DNA from: Pluralibacter gergoviae ATCC 33028 = NBRC 105706
GTDB lineage: Bacteria; Pseudomonadota; Gammaproteobacteria; Enterobacterales; Enterobacteriaceae
Assembly (NCBI RefSeq): GCF_001598855.1
Contig: NZ_BCZS01000042.1
Coordinates: 1 to 35,171, forward strand
Direction: 5' to 3'
DNA: 35,171 nucleotides
Shown here: positions 23,553 to 34,969 of the stretch, piece after piece
How the letters are laid out: every line of letters starts with the position of its first letter
How positions within the stretch are numbered: position 1 is the first letter of the stretch
Notes under the pieces: model-generated
The model's database searches: none
Told to the model about the DNA's origin: nothing
What the model saw: the letters and a program-made list of their open reading frames with translations, nothing else
Translations under genes and position numbers: made by a program

Positions 23553-23918
23553 ATGTCTGAACCACAAAAGTCTGAACCACAAAACGGGCGCGGCGCGCTC
23601 TTCGCCGGTGGGCTGGCCGCCATTCTTGCGTCGGCCTGCTGCCTGGGGCCGCTGGTTTTGATCGCCTTGGGGTTCAGCGGGGCATGGATCGGCAACCTGA
23701 CGGTGCTGGAACCCTATCGCCCGATCTTCATCGGCGCAGCGCTGGTCGCGCTGTTTTTCGCCTGGCGGCGCATCTACCGCCCGGCGCAAGCCTGCAAACC
23801 GGGTGAGGTCTGCGCGATTCCCCAAGTGCGAGCTACTTACAAGCTCATTTTCTGGATCGTGGCCGCGCTGGTCCTGGTCTCGCTCGGATTTCCCTACGTC
23901 ATGCCATTTTTCTATTAA
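23553..23918 (+). CDS. merT: mercuric transport protein MerT
   Basis: 121 residues, inner membrane, three helices. Vicinal cysteines C29/C30 (SACCLGP) in helix 1 and the pair C81/C87 (ACKPGEVCA) on the cytoplasmic loop pass Hg(II) from MerP to MerA. It is five residues longer than the usual 116 because 15 bp at the start (23555-23569) are tandemly repeated (23570-23584), giving MSEPQKSEPQNG. First gene of the mer operon. Confidence 0.96.
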   Translation: MSEPQKSEPQNGRGALFAGGLAAILASACCLGPLVLIALGFSGAWIGNLTVLEPYRPIFIGAALVALFFAWRRIYRPAQACKPGEVCAIPQVRATYKLIFWIVAALVLVSLGFPYVMPFFY

Positions 23919-23933
23919 TCACAGGAGTTCATC

Positions 23934-24209
23934 ATGAAAAAACTGTTTGCCGCCCTCGCCCTCGCTGCCGTTGTTGCCCCCGTGTGGGCCGCCACCCAGA
24001 CCGTCACGCTGTCCGTGCCTGGCATGACCTGCGCCTCTTGCCCGATCACTGTCAAGCACGCGCTTTCCAAGGTTGAGGGCGTGAGCAAGACCGACGTAAG
24101 TTTCGACAAGCGCCAGGCCGTCGTCACCTTCGACGATGCCAAGACCAACGTCCAGAAGTTGACCAAGGCGACCGAGGACGCGGGCTATCCGTCCAGCCTC
24201 AAACGCTGA
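23934..24209 (+). CDS. merP: periplasmic mercury-binding protein MerP
   Basis: 91 residues: signal peptide 1-19 (ending VWA), then a heavy-metal-associated domain with GMTCASC (C33, C36). It takes up Hg(II) in the periplasm and hands it to MerT. 15 bp after merT. Confidence 0.96.
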   Translation: MKKLFAALALAAVVAPVWAATQTVTLSVPGMTCASCPITVKHALSKVEGVSKTDVSFDKRQAVVTFDDAKTNVQKLTKATEDAGYPSSLKR

Positions 24210-24236
24210 TCCGTTAACCGAACTCGGGAGCGACAC

Positions 24237-26386
<2,150 letters not shown>

Positions 26387-26403
26387 GGAAAAGGAGGTGT
26401 TCA

Positions 26404-26769
26404 ATGAGCGCCTACACAGTGTCCCGGCTGGCCCTTGATGCCGGGGTGAGCGTGCATATCGTGCGCGACTACCTGCTGCGCGGATTGCTACGGCCGGTCG
26501 CGTACACCACGGGCGGCTACGGCTTGTTCGATGACACCGCGTTGCAACGGCTGCGCTTTGTACGGGCTGCCTTCGAAGCGGGTATCGGCCTGGACGCACT
26601 GGCGCGGCTGTGCCGGGCGCTGGATGCTGCGGACGGTGACGGTGCGTCTGCGCAGCTTGCCGTGTTGCGGCAACTCGTCGAGCGTCGGCGCGAGGCCCTG
26701 GCCAGCCTCGAAATGCAACTGGCCGCCATGCCAACCGAACCGGCACAGCACGCGGAGAGTCTGCCATGA
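26404..26769 (+). CDS. merD: mer operon co-regulator MerD
   Basis: 121 residues from the ATG at 26404, with AAAGGAGG upstream. The N-terminus ([20 protein letters not shown]) is a MerR-type HTH; it competes for the mer operator and helps turn the operon off after mercury is gone. Overlaps merE by 4 bp. Confidence 0.94.
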
Positions 26770-27002
26770 ACAGCCCAGAGCACTTGCCGTCTGAGACGCA
26801 CAAACCGATCACCGGCTACTTGTGGGGCGCGCTGGCCGTGCTCACCTGTCCCTGCCATTTGCCGATTCTCGCCATTGTGCTAGCCGGCACGACGGCCGGC
26901 GCGTTCATCGGGGAGCACTGGGGTATTGCAGCCCTCACGCTGACCGGCTTGTTTGTCCTGTCTGTGACGCGGCTGCTGCGGGCCTTCAAGGGAAGATCAT
27001 GA
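26766..27002 (+). CDS. merE: MerE, mercury uptake protein
   Basis: 78 residues, two membrane helices, with the conserved Cys pair in [11 protein letters not shown] broad transporter for organic and inorganic mercury in the Tn21 group. Starts inside the merD stop (ATGA). Confidence 0.93.
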
Positions 27003-27067
27003 CCGCTTCCCAGCCAGCCGAGAGTGGGCAGCTTTGAGCTTCGCTACCAATCTGGAGGAGTACCACC

Positions 27068-27280
27068 ATGAACGCAAACGCCCCGAACACTGCCAGTTGC
27101 ACCACCTGCTGCGTATGCTGCAAAGAAATTCCGCTCGATGCCGCCTTCACCCCGGAAGGCGCGGAATACGTCGAACATTTCTGCGGGCTGGATTGCTATG
27201 AACGCTTCCAGGCACGCGCCAAGGCCGCGACAGAATCTGACATTGCGCCTGTCCCTGGCGGTTCGCAGCCGTCAGATTGA
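27068..27280 (+). CDS. small Cys-rich DUF3330 protein (orfY)
   Basis: 70 residues with clustered cysteines ([15 protein letters not shown], then [11 protein letters not shown]), a TRASH-like or zinc-ribbon pattern for metal binding. GGAGG lies about 10 nt before the ATG. This small gene follows merE in Tn1696- and Tn5036-type transposons (orfY, DUF3330). A role in mercury handling is suggested by place only. Confidence 0.85.
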   Translation: MNANAPNTASCTTCCVCCKEIPLDAAFTPEGAEYVEHFCGLDCYERFQARAKAATESDIAPVPGGSQPSD

Positions 27281-27311
27281 GGCATACCCTAACTTGATGT
27301 CAGATGCCATG

Positions 27312-27463
27312 TGTCATTTTCAGAAGACGACTGCACCAGTTGATTGGGCGTAATGGCTGTTGTGCAGCCAGCTCCTGACAGTTCAATATCAGAAGTGATC
27401 TGCACCAATCTCGACTATGCTCAATACTCGTGTGCACCAAAGCGAGGTGAGCATGGCGACGGA
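27312..27463 (+). pseudogene. tni-end fragment with IRt and first bases of tniA
   Basis: 152 bp of the transposition end of a Tn402-like element: IRt, the Tni-binding repeats (CAGAAG...CTGCACC copies) and ATGGCGACGGA, the first 11 bases of tniA (27453-27463). IS6100 follows directly. Confidence 0.9.
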
Positions 27464-28343
27464 GGCTCTGTTGCAAAGATTGGCGGCAGTCAGAGGTAGG
27501 CTGTCGCTCTGCGCCGATCAGGCGGCTGCTGCGAAATGGTGGTTGAGCATGCCCATGGCCTCCGTCAGCGCCGAGGGCCCAATGCCAAAAGCTCTCTCCA
27601 CAAGGCGCACCTCGCCCCTGATGCCGGGCTGCAGGCACCAGGGGCGAGCCTGTCCTTTGCGCAGGGCTCGCATGACTTCGAATCCCTTGATCGTGGCATA
27701 GGCCGTGGGGATCGATTTGAAACCGCGCACCGGCTTGATCAGTATCTTGAGCTTTCCGTGATCGGCCTCGATCACGTTATTGAGATACTTCACCTGCCGG
27801 TGGGCCGTCTCCCGGTCCAGCTTTCCTTCGCGCTTCAATTCGGTGATCGCTGCACCATAGCTCGGCGCTTTGTCGGTATTGAGCGTGGCAGGCTTTTCCC
27901 AGTGCTTCAGGCCTCGCAGGGCCTTGCCCAGGAACCGCTTCGCTGCCTTGGCGCTGCGGGTCGGCGACAGGTAGAAATCGATCGTGTCGCCCCGCTTGTC
28001 GACTGCCCGGTACAGGTAGGTCCACTTGCCCCGCACCTTGACGTAGGTTTCATCCAGGCGCCAGCTCGGATCAAAGCCACGCCGCCAGAACCAGCGCAGC
28101 CGCTTCTCCATCTCCGGGGCGTAGCACTGGACCCAGCGATAGATCGTCGTATGGTCGACCGAAATGCCGCGTTCCGCCAGCATTTCCTCAAGGTCGCGAT
28201 AGCTGATCGGATAGCGACAATACCAGCGCACCGCCCACAGGATCACATCACCCTGGAAATGGCGCCACTTGAAATCCGTCATCGTTCCGTCCGTCCAATC
28301 TCCGCCAAGCATGCTCAAGCTTCACGATTTTTGCAACAGAGCC
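27464..28343. mobile_element. IS6100
   Basis: 880 bp, IS6 family. Ends GGCTCTGTTGCAAA (27464) and its inverse TTTGCAACAGAGCC (28330-28343). Not IS26, whose ends read GGCACTGTTGCAAA and whose transposase differs. Confidence 0.96.
27518..28282 (-). CDS. tnpA: IS6100 transposase
   Basis: 254 residues from the ATG at 28282 (MTDFKWRHFQ). N-terminal HTH, then the DDE domain: first Asp in WRLDETYVKVRGKW, second in LNTDKAPSYG, Glu in NNVIEADHGKLK. IS6-family enzymes form cointegrates by copy-in or targeted conservative routes, so IS6100 can bring about further rearrangement. Confidence 0.96.
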   Translation of the reverse strand: MTDFKWRHFQGDVILWAVRWYCRYPISYRDLEEMLAERGISVDHTTIYRWVQCYAPEMEKRLRWFWRRGFDPSWRLDETYVKVRGKWTYLYRAVDKRGDTIDFYLSPTRSAKAAKRFLGKALRGLKHWEKPATLNTDKAPSYGAAITELKREGKLDRETAHRQVKYLNNVIEADHGKLKILIKPVRGFKSIPTAYATIKGFEVMRALRKGQARPWCLQPGIRGEVRLVERAFGIGPSALTEAMGMLNHHFAAAA

Positions 28344-28639
28344 TTTGAGAGAACTATCTTCGGCCTTCACACGCACGAAAGGCGGCGAAGCTCCGCCGTT
28401 AATCCGTCCGCCGGAGATCTCGCCCAGGCAGGCTGAAGGCCGAGCAAGCCTGACAGGCCCGAAAAGCCCGGCACGGGCGTCGGCGGCGATGACGGCGGCG
28501 GCATTATCCAGGGTTGATGATGGAAGTGGAGGATATCGACAACCTCTCGCGCAACCAAGACATCGCGGTCGGACTGCAAGTGATCTTGAAGCCACGGGCC
28601 CGTCCCACCCCGACATGGACCTCGATGCCCGAACGGACG
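28344..28639. other. end of the 3'-conserved segment, orf6 remnant
   Basis: 296 bp between IS6100 and orf5. In longer 3'-conserved segments this is where orf6 lies, on the minus strand. A 70-residue minus-strand frame (28579-28367) may be its remnant, but I cannot confirm it. No other gene seen. Confidence 0.5.
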
Positions 28640-29140
28640 TTAGATTTCGAGTTCTAGGCGTTCTGCGATGAAGGTTGGATCCCAGCCGGGATTGAAAGTG
28701 TCGACGTGGGTGAATCCGAGCCGCTCGTATAGGCCACGCAGGTTCGGGTGGCAGTCGAGCCGCAGCTTGGCGCACCCCTGCGTTCGCGCGGCATGGCGGC
28801 AAGCCTCGATCAGCGCGGAGCTGACACCCCGGCCCGCATGTGTCCGTCGCACCGCGAGCTTGTGCAGATATGCGGCCTCCCCCTTGAGGGCGTCGGGCCA
28901 GAACTCGGGATCCTCGGCCGACAAGGTGCAACAGCCGACGATGCCGTCGCTGCAACTCGCGACTAGGAGCTCGGATCTCAGGACGAAGGTCTCCGCGAAT
29001 GTCCGGTCGATCCGCGCGACGTCCCAGGCGGGCGTTCCCTTGGCGGACATCCACGCCGCAGCGTCGTGCATCAGCCGCACAACCTCGTCGATATCACCCG
29101 AGCAGGCGACCCGAACGTTCGGAGGCTCCTCGCTGTCCAT
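28640..29140 (-). CDS. GNAT-family acetyltransferase orf5
   Basis: 166 residues with the acetyl-CoA binding motif in RRTHAGRGVSSALIEACRHA. Found in the 3'-conserved segment of many class 1 integrons as orf5; no resistance is assigned to it. In operon with sul1, 127 bp downstream. Confidence 0.92.
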   Translation of the reverse strand: MDSEEPPNVRVACSGDIDEVVRLMHDAAAWMSAKGTPAWDVARIDRTFAETFVLRSELLVASCSDGIVGCCTLSAEDPEFWPDALKGEAAYLHKLAVRRTHAGRGVSSALIEACRHAARTQGCAKLRLDCHPNLRGLYERLGFTHVDTFNPGWDPTFIAERLELEI

Positions 29141-29267
29141 TCGCTCCCCTGGCGCGGTATGAACCGCCGCCTCATAGTGCAGTTTGATCCTGACGAGCCC
29201 AGCATGTCTGCGCCCACCTTCGCGGAACCTGACCAGGGTCCGCTAGCGGGCGGCCGGAAGGTGAATG

Positions 29268-30107
29268 CTAGGCATGATCTAACCCTCGGTCTCTGGCGTC
29301 GCGACTGCGAAATTTCGCGAGGGTTTCCGAGAAGGTGATTGCGCTTCGCAGATCTCCAGGCGCGTGGGTGCGGACGTAGTCAGCGCCATTGCCGATCGCG
29401 TGAAGTTCCGCCGCAAGGCTCGCTGGACCCAGATCCTTTACAGGAAGGCCAACGGTGGCGCCCAAGAAGGATTTCCGCGACACCGAGACCAATAGCGGAA
29501 GCCCCAACGCCGACTTCAGCTTTTGAAGGTTCGACAGCACGTGCAGCGATGTTTCCGGTGCGGGGCTCAAGAAAAATCCCATCCCCGGATCGAGGATGAG
29601 CCGGTCGGCAGCGACCCCGCTCCGTCGCAAGGCGGAAACCCGCGCCTCGAAGAACCGCACAATCTCGTCGAGCGCGTCTTCGGGTCGAAGGTGACCGGTG
29701 CGGGTGGCGATGCCATCCCGCTGCGCTGAGTGCATAACCACCAGCCTGCAGTCCGCCTCAGCAATATCGGGATAGAGCGCAGGGTCAGGAAATCCTTGGA
29801 TATCGTTCAGGTAGCCCACGCCGCGCTTGAGCGCATAGCGCTGGGTTTCCGGTTGGAAGCTGTCGATTGAAACACGGTGCATCTGATCGGACAGGGCGTC
29901 TAAGAGCGGCGCAATACGTCTGATCTCATCGGCCGGCGATACAGGCCTCGCGTCCGGATGGCTGGCGGCCGGTCCGACATCCACGACGTCTGATCCGACT
30001 CGCAGCATTTCGATCGCCGCGGTGACAGCGCCGGCGGGGTCTAGCCGCCGGCTCTCATCGAAGAAGGAGTCCTCGGTGAGATTCAGAATGCCGAACACCG
30101 TCACCAT
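29268..30107 (-). CDS. sul1: sulfonamide-resistant dihydropteroate synthase
   Basis: 279 residues from the ATG at 30107 ([17 protein letters not shown]). It replaces the host enzyme in folate synthesis and does not bind sulfonamides well. Pterin-site residues lie in NLTEDSF and [24 protein letters not shown] is the phosphate/pABA part. Starts within the last codons of qacEdelta1 (7-bp overlap). Confidence 0.97.
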   Translation of the reverse strand: MVTVFGILNLTEDSFFDESRRLDPAGAVTAAIEMLRVGSDVVDVGPAASHPDARPVSPADEIRRIAPLLDALSDQMHRVSIDSFQPETQRYALKRGVGYLNDIQGFPDPALYPDIAEADCRLVVMHSAQRDGIATRTGHLRPEDALDEIVRFFEARVSALRRSGVAADRLILDPGMGFFLSPAPETSLHVLSNLQKLKSALGLPLLVSVSRKSFLGATVGLPVKDLGPASLAAELHAIGNGADYVRTHAPGDLRSAITFSETLAKFRSRDARDRGLDHA

Positions 30108-30448
30108 GGCGTCGGCCTCCGCAGCGACTTCCACGATGGGGATCGGGCGAGCAAAAAGGCAGCAATTATGAGCCCCATACCTACAAAGCCCCACGCATCA
30201 AGCTTTTGCCCATGAAGCAACCAGGCAATGGCTGTAATTATGACGACGCCGAGTCCCGACCAGACTGCATAAGCAACACCGACAGGGATGGATTTCAGAA
30301 CCAGAGAAAGAAAATAAAATGCGATGCCATAACCGATTATGACAACGGCGGAAGGGGCAAGCTTAGTAAAGCCCTCGCTAGATTTTAATGCGGATGTTGC
30401 GATTACTTCGCCAACTATTGCGATAACAAGAAAAAGCCAGCCTTTCAT
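30101..30448 (-). CDS. qacEdelta1: truncated SMR disinfectant efflux protein
   Basis: 115 residues. Three and a half SMR helices with the conserved Glu in the first ([16 protein letters not shown]). The C-terminus ([12 protein letters not shown]) is foreign, from the fusion that formed the 3'-conserved segment; residual activity is low. Confidence 0.96.
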   Translation of the reverse strand: MKGWLFLVIAIVGEVIATSALKSSEGFTKLAPSAVVIIGYGIAFYFLSLVLKSIPVGVAYAVWSGLGVVIITAIAWLLHGQKLDAWGFVGMGLIIAAFLLARSPSWKSLRRPTPW

Positions 30449-30550
30449 GATATATCTCCCAATTTGTGTAGGGCTTATTATGCACGCTTAAAAATAATAA
30501 AAGCAGACTTGACCTGATAGTTTGGCTGTGAGCAATTATGTGCTTAGTGC

Positions 30551-30620
30551 ATCTAACGCCTGAGCTCAGCCGACCGAAACCGCGTAGCGGTTTTGGGTCG
30601 GCTGCAGCGATTTGTTGGGC
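30551..30620 (-). other. attC site of the cmlA cassette
   Basis: 70 bp between the core GTTAGAT (reverse of 30551-30557) at the 3'-conserved segment boundary and the inverse core at 30614-30620, with the paired arms of an attC hairpin. IntI1 recombines it as single strand. Confidence 0.9.
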
Positions 30621-30639
30621 GATAGCTTGCCACATTCTC

Positions 30640-31899
30640 TCAACGATTGGGATTTGATGTACTTTCCGCACTTTGTAGCGCGACCACATCATGCTCCCCC
30701 TGGCCGCGAGAGCCCTTCACTCGGGAAACACAAGACAGACCGAGCACGACTGTTGCAAGGGTCAAACAGTACACGACAACCGGCCAAGCCGTGTTGCGCG
30801 GCAACAGCGAAATGATCAACGTTCCGATGCTTCCTAGCAGTACACCGCCCAAGCAGAAGTAGACTGCCGTGACCGTTCCAGCAACATGGTCGAATCCTCG
30901 AAGAGCGCCATTGGGCGCCACAGATACCGCTGTGGCGACACCAATACCCACTAGCCACATTGGAGCAATAAAGCCTAACACGGACTGCAAAGCCCATATT
31001 TCGGTGATGGCAAGCAATACTGCTCCAGCTATCAGGCATCCCATTCCCATTCGCAAGACACTTGGGCTGCCCCACTTGGGTATCACACGCCCCATAAAAC
31101 GAGCCGTAAACACCATGGCAATTGCCACTGTGGCGAACAGCAGGCTGAAGCCAAGCTGAGACACACCTTGCCTGCCCATCATTAGTCCGGGCGCAATGGA
31201 GAAAAAGACGAAGAAGCTACCCATTCCAGCGGCGTAACACAACGTGTACAACCAGAAGTTCAGGCACTTAACGGGGAGTAGCAGCTGCGACCATTGCAAG
31301 CCCGCAACTCGTTGCACCCGGGTTTCAGGCCAGAATCGCCACGCTGCTGCAGATGCAGCGATCATGCCCAAACCTAGAAACGCAAAGATAGCCCGCCACC
31401 CAAGCCACATGTCGACGAGCGCTCCGAGCAATGGGCCTACCGCCGGGACCATGGCCAGCATGGATCCGAGTATGCCGTAAATGACATTACTTTCCTCGCG
31501 ACCTGCGTAAATGTCACGTACTGTTGCAAATGTGGAAACAAGGCACGCCGAGGCACCACAAGCCTGAAGAATCCGAAGCCCCAGAAAGACTTCAGCCGAT
31601 GACGTAAGAGCGAGGCCCATTGACGCCACAACGTAGGCGAGGCCACCTCCCAGTAGAACGGGGCGGCGCCCCAGTCGGTCCGATAGCGGTCCAAACAAGA
31701 GCTGACCGGCACCAATCATGACCAAGTACGTTGTCAGCGTAAGCTGAATTGTGCTCGCTGTCGTACCAAGCGCGTTTGGCATAAACGGCACTGCTGGCAA
31801 GTACATGTCCATGCCGAGTGATGCCAATAAATCGAACGGTGATAACAACAACACCGTGGCGGCAAGGGAGTACCGCCAACTAAAGTTTTTTGAGCTCAC
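30640..31899 (-). CDS. cmlA1: chloramphenicol efflux protein CmlA
   Basis: 419 residues from a GTG at 31899 (VSSKNFSWRYSLAAT), 12-helix MFS exporter of chloramphenicol (not florfenicol). Motif A is GPLSDRLGRRPVLLGG. In the 1549-bp cassette 30557-32105. It has its own promoter and is induced by chloramphenicol through ribosome stalling on the leader peptide at 32027. cmlA1 and cmlA5 are nearly the same; I cannot tell them apart with certainty. Confidence 0.96.
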   Translation of the reverse strand: MSSKNFSWRYSLAATVLLLSPFDLLASLGMDMYLPAVPFMPNALGTTASTIQLTLTTYLVMIGAGQLLFGPLSDRLGRRPVLLGGGLAYVVASMGLALTSSAEVFLGLRILQACGASACLVSTFATVRDIYAGREESNVIYGILGSMLAMVPAVGPLLGALVDMWLGWRAIFAFLGLGMIAASAAAWRFWPETRVQRVAGLQWSQLLLPVKCLNFWLYTLCYAAGMGSFFVFFSIAPGLMMGRQGVSQLGFSLLFATVAIAMVFTARFMGRVIPKWGSPSVLRMGMGCLIAGAVLLAITEIWALQSVLGFIAPMWLVGIGVATAVSVAPNGALRGFDHVAGTVTAVYFCLGGVLLGSIGTLIISLLPRNTAWPVVVYCLTLATVVLGLSCVSRVKGSRGQGEHDVVALQSAESTSNPNR

Positions 31900-31997
31900 G
31901 AAACCATCTCCTTGAACAAAGGATTTGGCGGCGCTCCCGTAGAGCAAAAGGATTCATGAGAACGCCGCAACAACCGAAAAATGAAGGTTGCTGCGGC

Positions 31998-32027
31998 TTA
32001 CTTGTCTGCGTTCTTGGAAGTGCTCAT
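31998..32027 (-). promoter_or_regulatory. cmlA leader peptide
   Basis: ATG at 32027 to TAA at 31998 encodes MSTSKNADK. In the known cmlA system a ribosome stalled here by chloramphenicol opens the stem that hides the cmlA ribosome site (translational attenuation). Confidence 0.92.
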
Positions 32028-32099
32028 CTGCTGACTATCTCATGATTGAATTTGAATCGTAACAACTTTCAAGCAACTCTGCAAGGAGCCTTATTGTGC

Positions 32100-32159
32100 G
32101 CCCAACGCCGGAGTTAAGCCGCCGCGCGTAGCGCGGTCGGCTTGAACGAATTGTTAGAC
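32100..32159 (-). other. attC site of the aadA2 cassette
   Basis: 60 bp, core GTTGGGC (reverse of 32100-32106) and inverse core 32153-32159. The cassette is 32106-32961, 856 bp. Confidence 0.92.
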
Positions 32160-32160
32160 A

Positions 32161-32940
32161 TCATTTACCAACTGACTTGATGATCTCGCCTTTCACAAAG
32201 CGAATAAATTCTTCCAAGTGATCTGCGCGTGAGGCCAAGTGATCTTCTTTTTGTCCCAGATAAGCTTGCTTAGCTTCAAGTAAGACGGGCTGATACTGGG
32301 CAGGTAGGCGTTTTATTGCCCAGTCGGCAGCGACATCCTTCGGCGCGATTTTGCCGGTTATTGCGCTGTACCAAATGCGGGACAACGTAAGCACTACATT
32401 TCGCTCATCGCCGGCCCAGTCGGGCTGCGAGTTCCATAGCTTCAAGGTTTCCCTCAGCGCCTCGAATAGATCCTGTTCAGGAACCGGGTCAAAGAATTCC
32501 TCCGCTGCCGGACCTACCAAGGCAACGCTATGTTCTCTTGCTTTTGTAAGCAGGATAGCTAGATCAATGTCGATCATGGCTGGCTCGAAGATACCCGCAA
32601 GAATGTCATTGCGCTGCCATTCTCCAAATTGCAGCTCGCGCTTAGCCGGATAACGCCACGGGATGATGTCGTCATGCACGACAAGGGTGACTTCTATAGC
32701 GCGGAGCGTCTCGCTCTCGCCAGGGAAAGCCGAAGCCTCCATAAGGTCATTGAGCAATGCTCGCCGCGTCGTTTCATCAAGCTTTACGGCCACAGTAACC
32801 AACAAATCAATATCGCTGTATGGCTTCAGGCCGCCATCCACTGCGGAGCCGTACAAATGCACGGCCAGCAACGTTGATTCCAGATGGCGCTCAATGACGC
32901 TTAGCACCTCTGATAGTTGGTTCGAAATTTCGATGGTCAC
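32161..32940 (-). CDS. aadA2: aminoglycoside (3'')(9) adenylyltransferase
   Basis: 259 residues from the GTG at 32940, which has GAGGG five bases upstream; the ATG four codons earlier (32952) gives 263 residues but has no ribosome site. Nucleotidyltransferase motif GSAVDGGLKPYSDIDLLVTV at about 31-50. It adenylates streptomycin and spectinomycin. Residues such as TIEISNQLSEVLSVIERHLE and LYGSAVDGGLKPYSDID separate aadA2 from aadA1. Confidence 0.96.
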   Translation of the reverse strand: MTIEISNQLSEVLSVIERHLESTLLAVHLYGSAVDGGLKPYSDIDLLVTVAVKLDETTRRALLNDLMEASAFPGESETLRAIEVTLVVHDDIIPWRYPAKRELQFGEWQRNDILAGIFEPAMIDIDLAILLTKAREHSVALVGPAAEEFFDPVPEQDLFEALRETLKLWNSQPDWAGDERNVVLTLSRIWYSAITGKIAPKDVAADWAIKRLPAQYQPVLLEAKQAYLGQKEDHLASRADHLEEFIRFVKGEIIKSVGK

Positions 32941-32955
32941 CGCTACCCTCATGAT

Positions 32956-33015
32956 GTCTAACGGCCAAGGTAAGCGGCCCGCAGAATGCGGGTCCGCTTG
33001 ACCGCAGAGTTAGAC
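32956..33015 (-). other. attC site of the orfE cassette
   Basis: 60 bp, between GTCTAAC (32956-32962) and GTTAGAC (33009-33015) on the plus strand. The orfE cassette is 32962-33223, 262 bp. Confidence 0.92.
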
Positions 33016-33203
33016 CCGAAGGCCAAAAGGGAGCGCCCGGCCTTGAAGAAGGGCGCAGCCCAAGAAAAACCGCTGGACCACGAAAGCGGCGCAGCGCTGC
33101 AAGAAGGATAGCTGGTGGCGCTTGCTGCACAAGCGCTGGAGGCCCAAAAGGCTAGAAAGCCTTTGGAACAGGGCGGAGCGCTGAAATAAGTGGCTGCGCG
33201 CAT
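32958..33203 (-). CDS. cassette orfE, unknown function
   Basis: 81 residues from the ATG at 33203, Ala/Ser-rich and hydrophobic, with no recognised domain. It covers nearly the whole 262-bp cassette, including its attC, and its stop falls at the junction with the aadA2 cassette. orfE is common in old arrays next to aacC1; whether it makes a protein is unknown. Confidence 0.7.
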   Translation of the reverse strand: MRAATYFSAPPCSKGFLAFWASSACAASATSYPSCSAAPLSWSSGFSWAAPFFKAGRSLLAFGSNSAVKRTRILRAAYLGR

Positions 33204-33217
33204 AAAGCGGGTGATGG

Positions 33218-33875
<658 letters not shown>

Positions 33876-33926
33876 AACATCGACCCACGGCGTAACGCGC
33901 TTGCTGCTTGGATGCCCGAGGCATAG

Positions 33927-33952
33927 ACTGTACAAAAAAACAGTCATAACAA
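33927..33952 (-). promoter_or_regulatory. P2 (inactive form) and LexA box of intI1
   Basis: P2: TTGTTA (33952-33947) and TACAGT (33932-33927) are 14 bp apart; the three-G insertion that makes P2 active (17 bp) is absent. CTGT-N8-ACAG (33928-33943) is a LexA site, so intI1 is under SOS control. Confidence 0.9.
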
Positions 33953-33955
33953 GCC

Positions 33956-34969
33956 ATGAAAACCGCCACTGCGCCGTTACCACCGCTGCGTTCGGTCAAG
34001 GTTCTGGACCAGTTGCGTGAGCGCATACGCTACTTGCATTACAGTTTACGAACCGAACAGGCTTATGTCAACTGGGTTCGTGCCTTCATCCGTTTCCACG
34101 GTGTGCGTCACCCGGCAACCTTGGGCAGCAGCGAAGTCGAGGCATTTCTGTCCTGGCTGGCGAACGAGCGCAAGGTTTCGGTCTCCACGCATCGTCAGGC
34201 ATTGGCGGCCTTGCTGTTCTTCTACGGCAAGGTGCTGTGCACGGATCTGCCCTGGCTTCAGGAGATCGGAAGACCTCGGCCGTCGCGGCGCTTGCCGGTG
34301 GTGCTGACCCCGGATGAAGTGGTTCGCATCCTCGGTTTTCTGGAAGGCGAGCATCGTTTGTTCGCCCAGCTTCTGTATGGAACGGGCATGCGGATCAGTG
34401 AGGGTTTGCAACTGCGGGTCAAGGATCTGGATTTCGATCACGGCACGATCATCGTGCGGGAGGGCAAGGGCTCCAAGGATCGGGCCTTGATGTTACCCGA
34501 GAGCTTGGCACCCAGCCTGCGCGAGCAGCTGTCGCGTGCACGGGCATGGTGGCTGAAGGACCAGGCCGAGGGCCGCAGCGGCGTTGCGCTTCCCGACGCC
34601 CTTGAGCGGAAGTATCCGCGCGCCGGGCATTCCTGGCCGTGGTTCTGGGTTTTTGCGCAGCACACGCATTCGACCGATCCACGGAGCGGTGTCGTGCGTC
34701 GCCATCACATGTATGACCAGACCTTTCAGCGCGCCTTCAAACGTGCCGTAGAACAAGCAGGCATCACGAAGCCCGCCACACCGCACACCCTCCGCCACTC
34801 GTTCGCGACGGCCTTGCTCCGCAGCGGTTACGACATTCGAACCGTGCAGGATCTGCTCGGCCATTCCGACGTCTCTACGACGATGATTTACACGCATGTG
34901 CTGAAAGTTGGCGGTGCCGGAGTGCGCTCACCGCTTGATGCGCTGCCGCCCCTCACTAGTGAGAGGTAG
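33956..34969 (+). CDS. intI1: class 1 integron integrase
   Basis: 337 residues, full length. Tyrosine recombinase catalytic residues in [41 protein letters not shown]. The IntI-specific extra segment is the stretch around [16 protein letters not shown]. It inserts cassettes at attI1 and shuffles them through attC. Expressed under LexA control; the Pc promoter for cassettes lies inside it on the other strand. Confidence 0.98.
   Translation: MKTATAPLPPLRSVKVLDQLRERIRYLHYSLRTEQAYVNWVRAFIRFHGVRHPATLGSSEVEAFLSWLANERKVSVSTHRQALAALLFFYGKVLCTDLPWLQEIGRPRPSRRLPVVLTPDEVVRILGFLEGEHRLFAQLLYGTGMRISEGLQLRVKDLDFDHGTIIVREGKGSKDRALMLPESLAPSLREQLSRARAWWLKDQAEGRSGVALPDALERKYPRAGHSWPWFWVFAQHTHSTDPRSGVVRRHHMYDQTFQRAFKRAVEQAGITKPATPHTLRHSFATALLRSGYDIRTVQDLLGHSDVSTTMIYTHVLKVGGAGVRSPLDALPPLTSER
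34043..34071 (-). promoter_or_regulatory. Pc promoter, strong variant (PcS)
   Basis: On the minus strand, TTGACA (34071-34066) and TAAACT (34048-34043) 17 bp apart. These are the bases of PcS, the strongest of the common Pc forms. It drives aacC1, orfE, aadA2 and, less, cmlA. Confidence 0.95.

Noticed and set aside
27464..28343. IS26
   Set aside because: End bases (GGCTCTG) and the transposase sequence are those of IS6100, and the length is 880 bp.
28345..28671. Plus-strand frame at the end of the 3'-conserved segment
   Set aside because: Runs antisense to the orf5/orf6 region and resembles no known protein.
32161..32952. aadA1
   Set aside because: N-terminal residues (TIEISNQLSEVLSVIE) and many inner ones fit aadA2.
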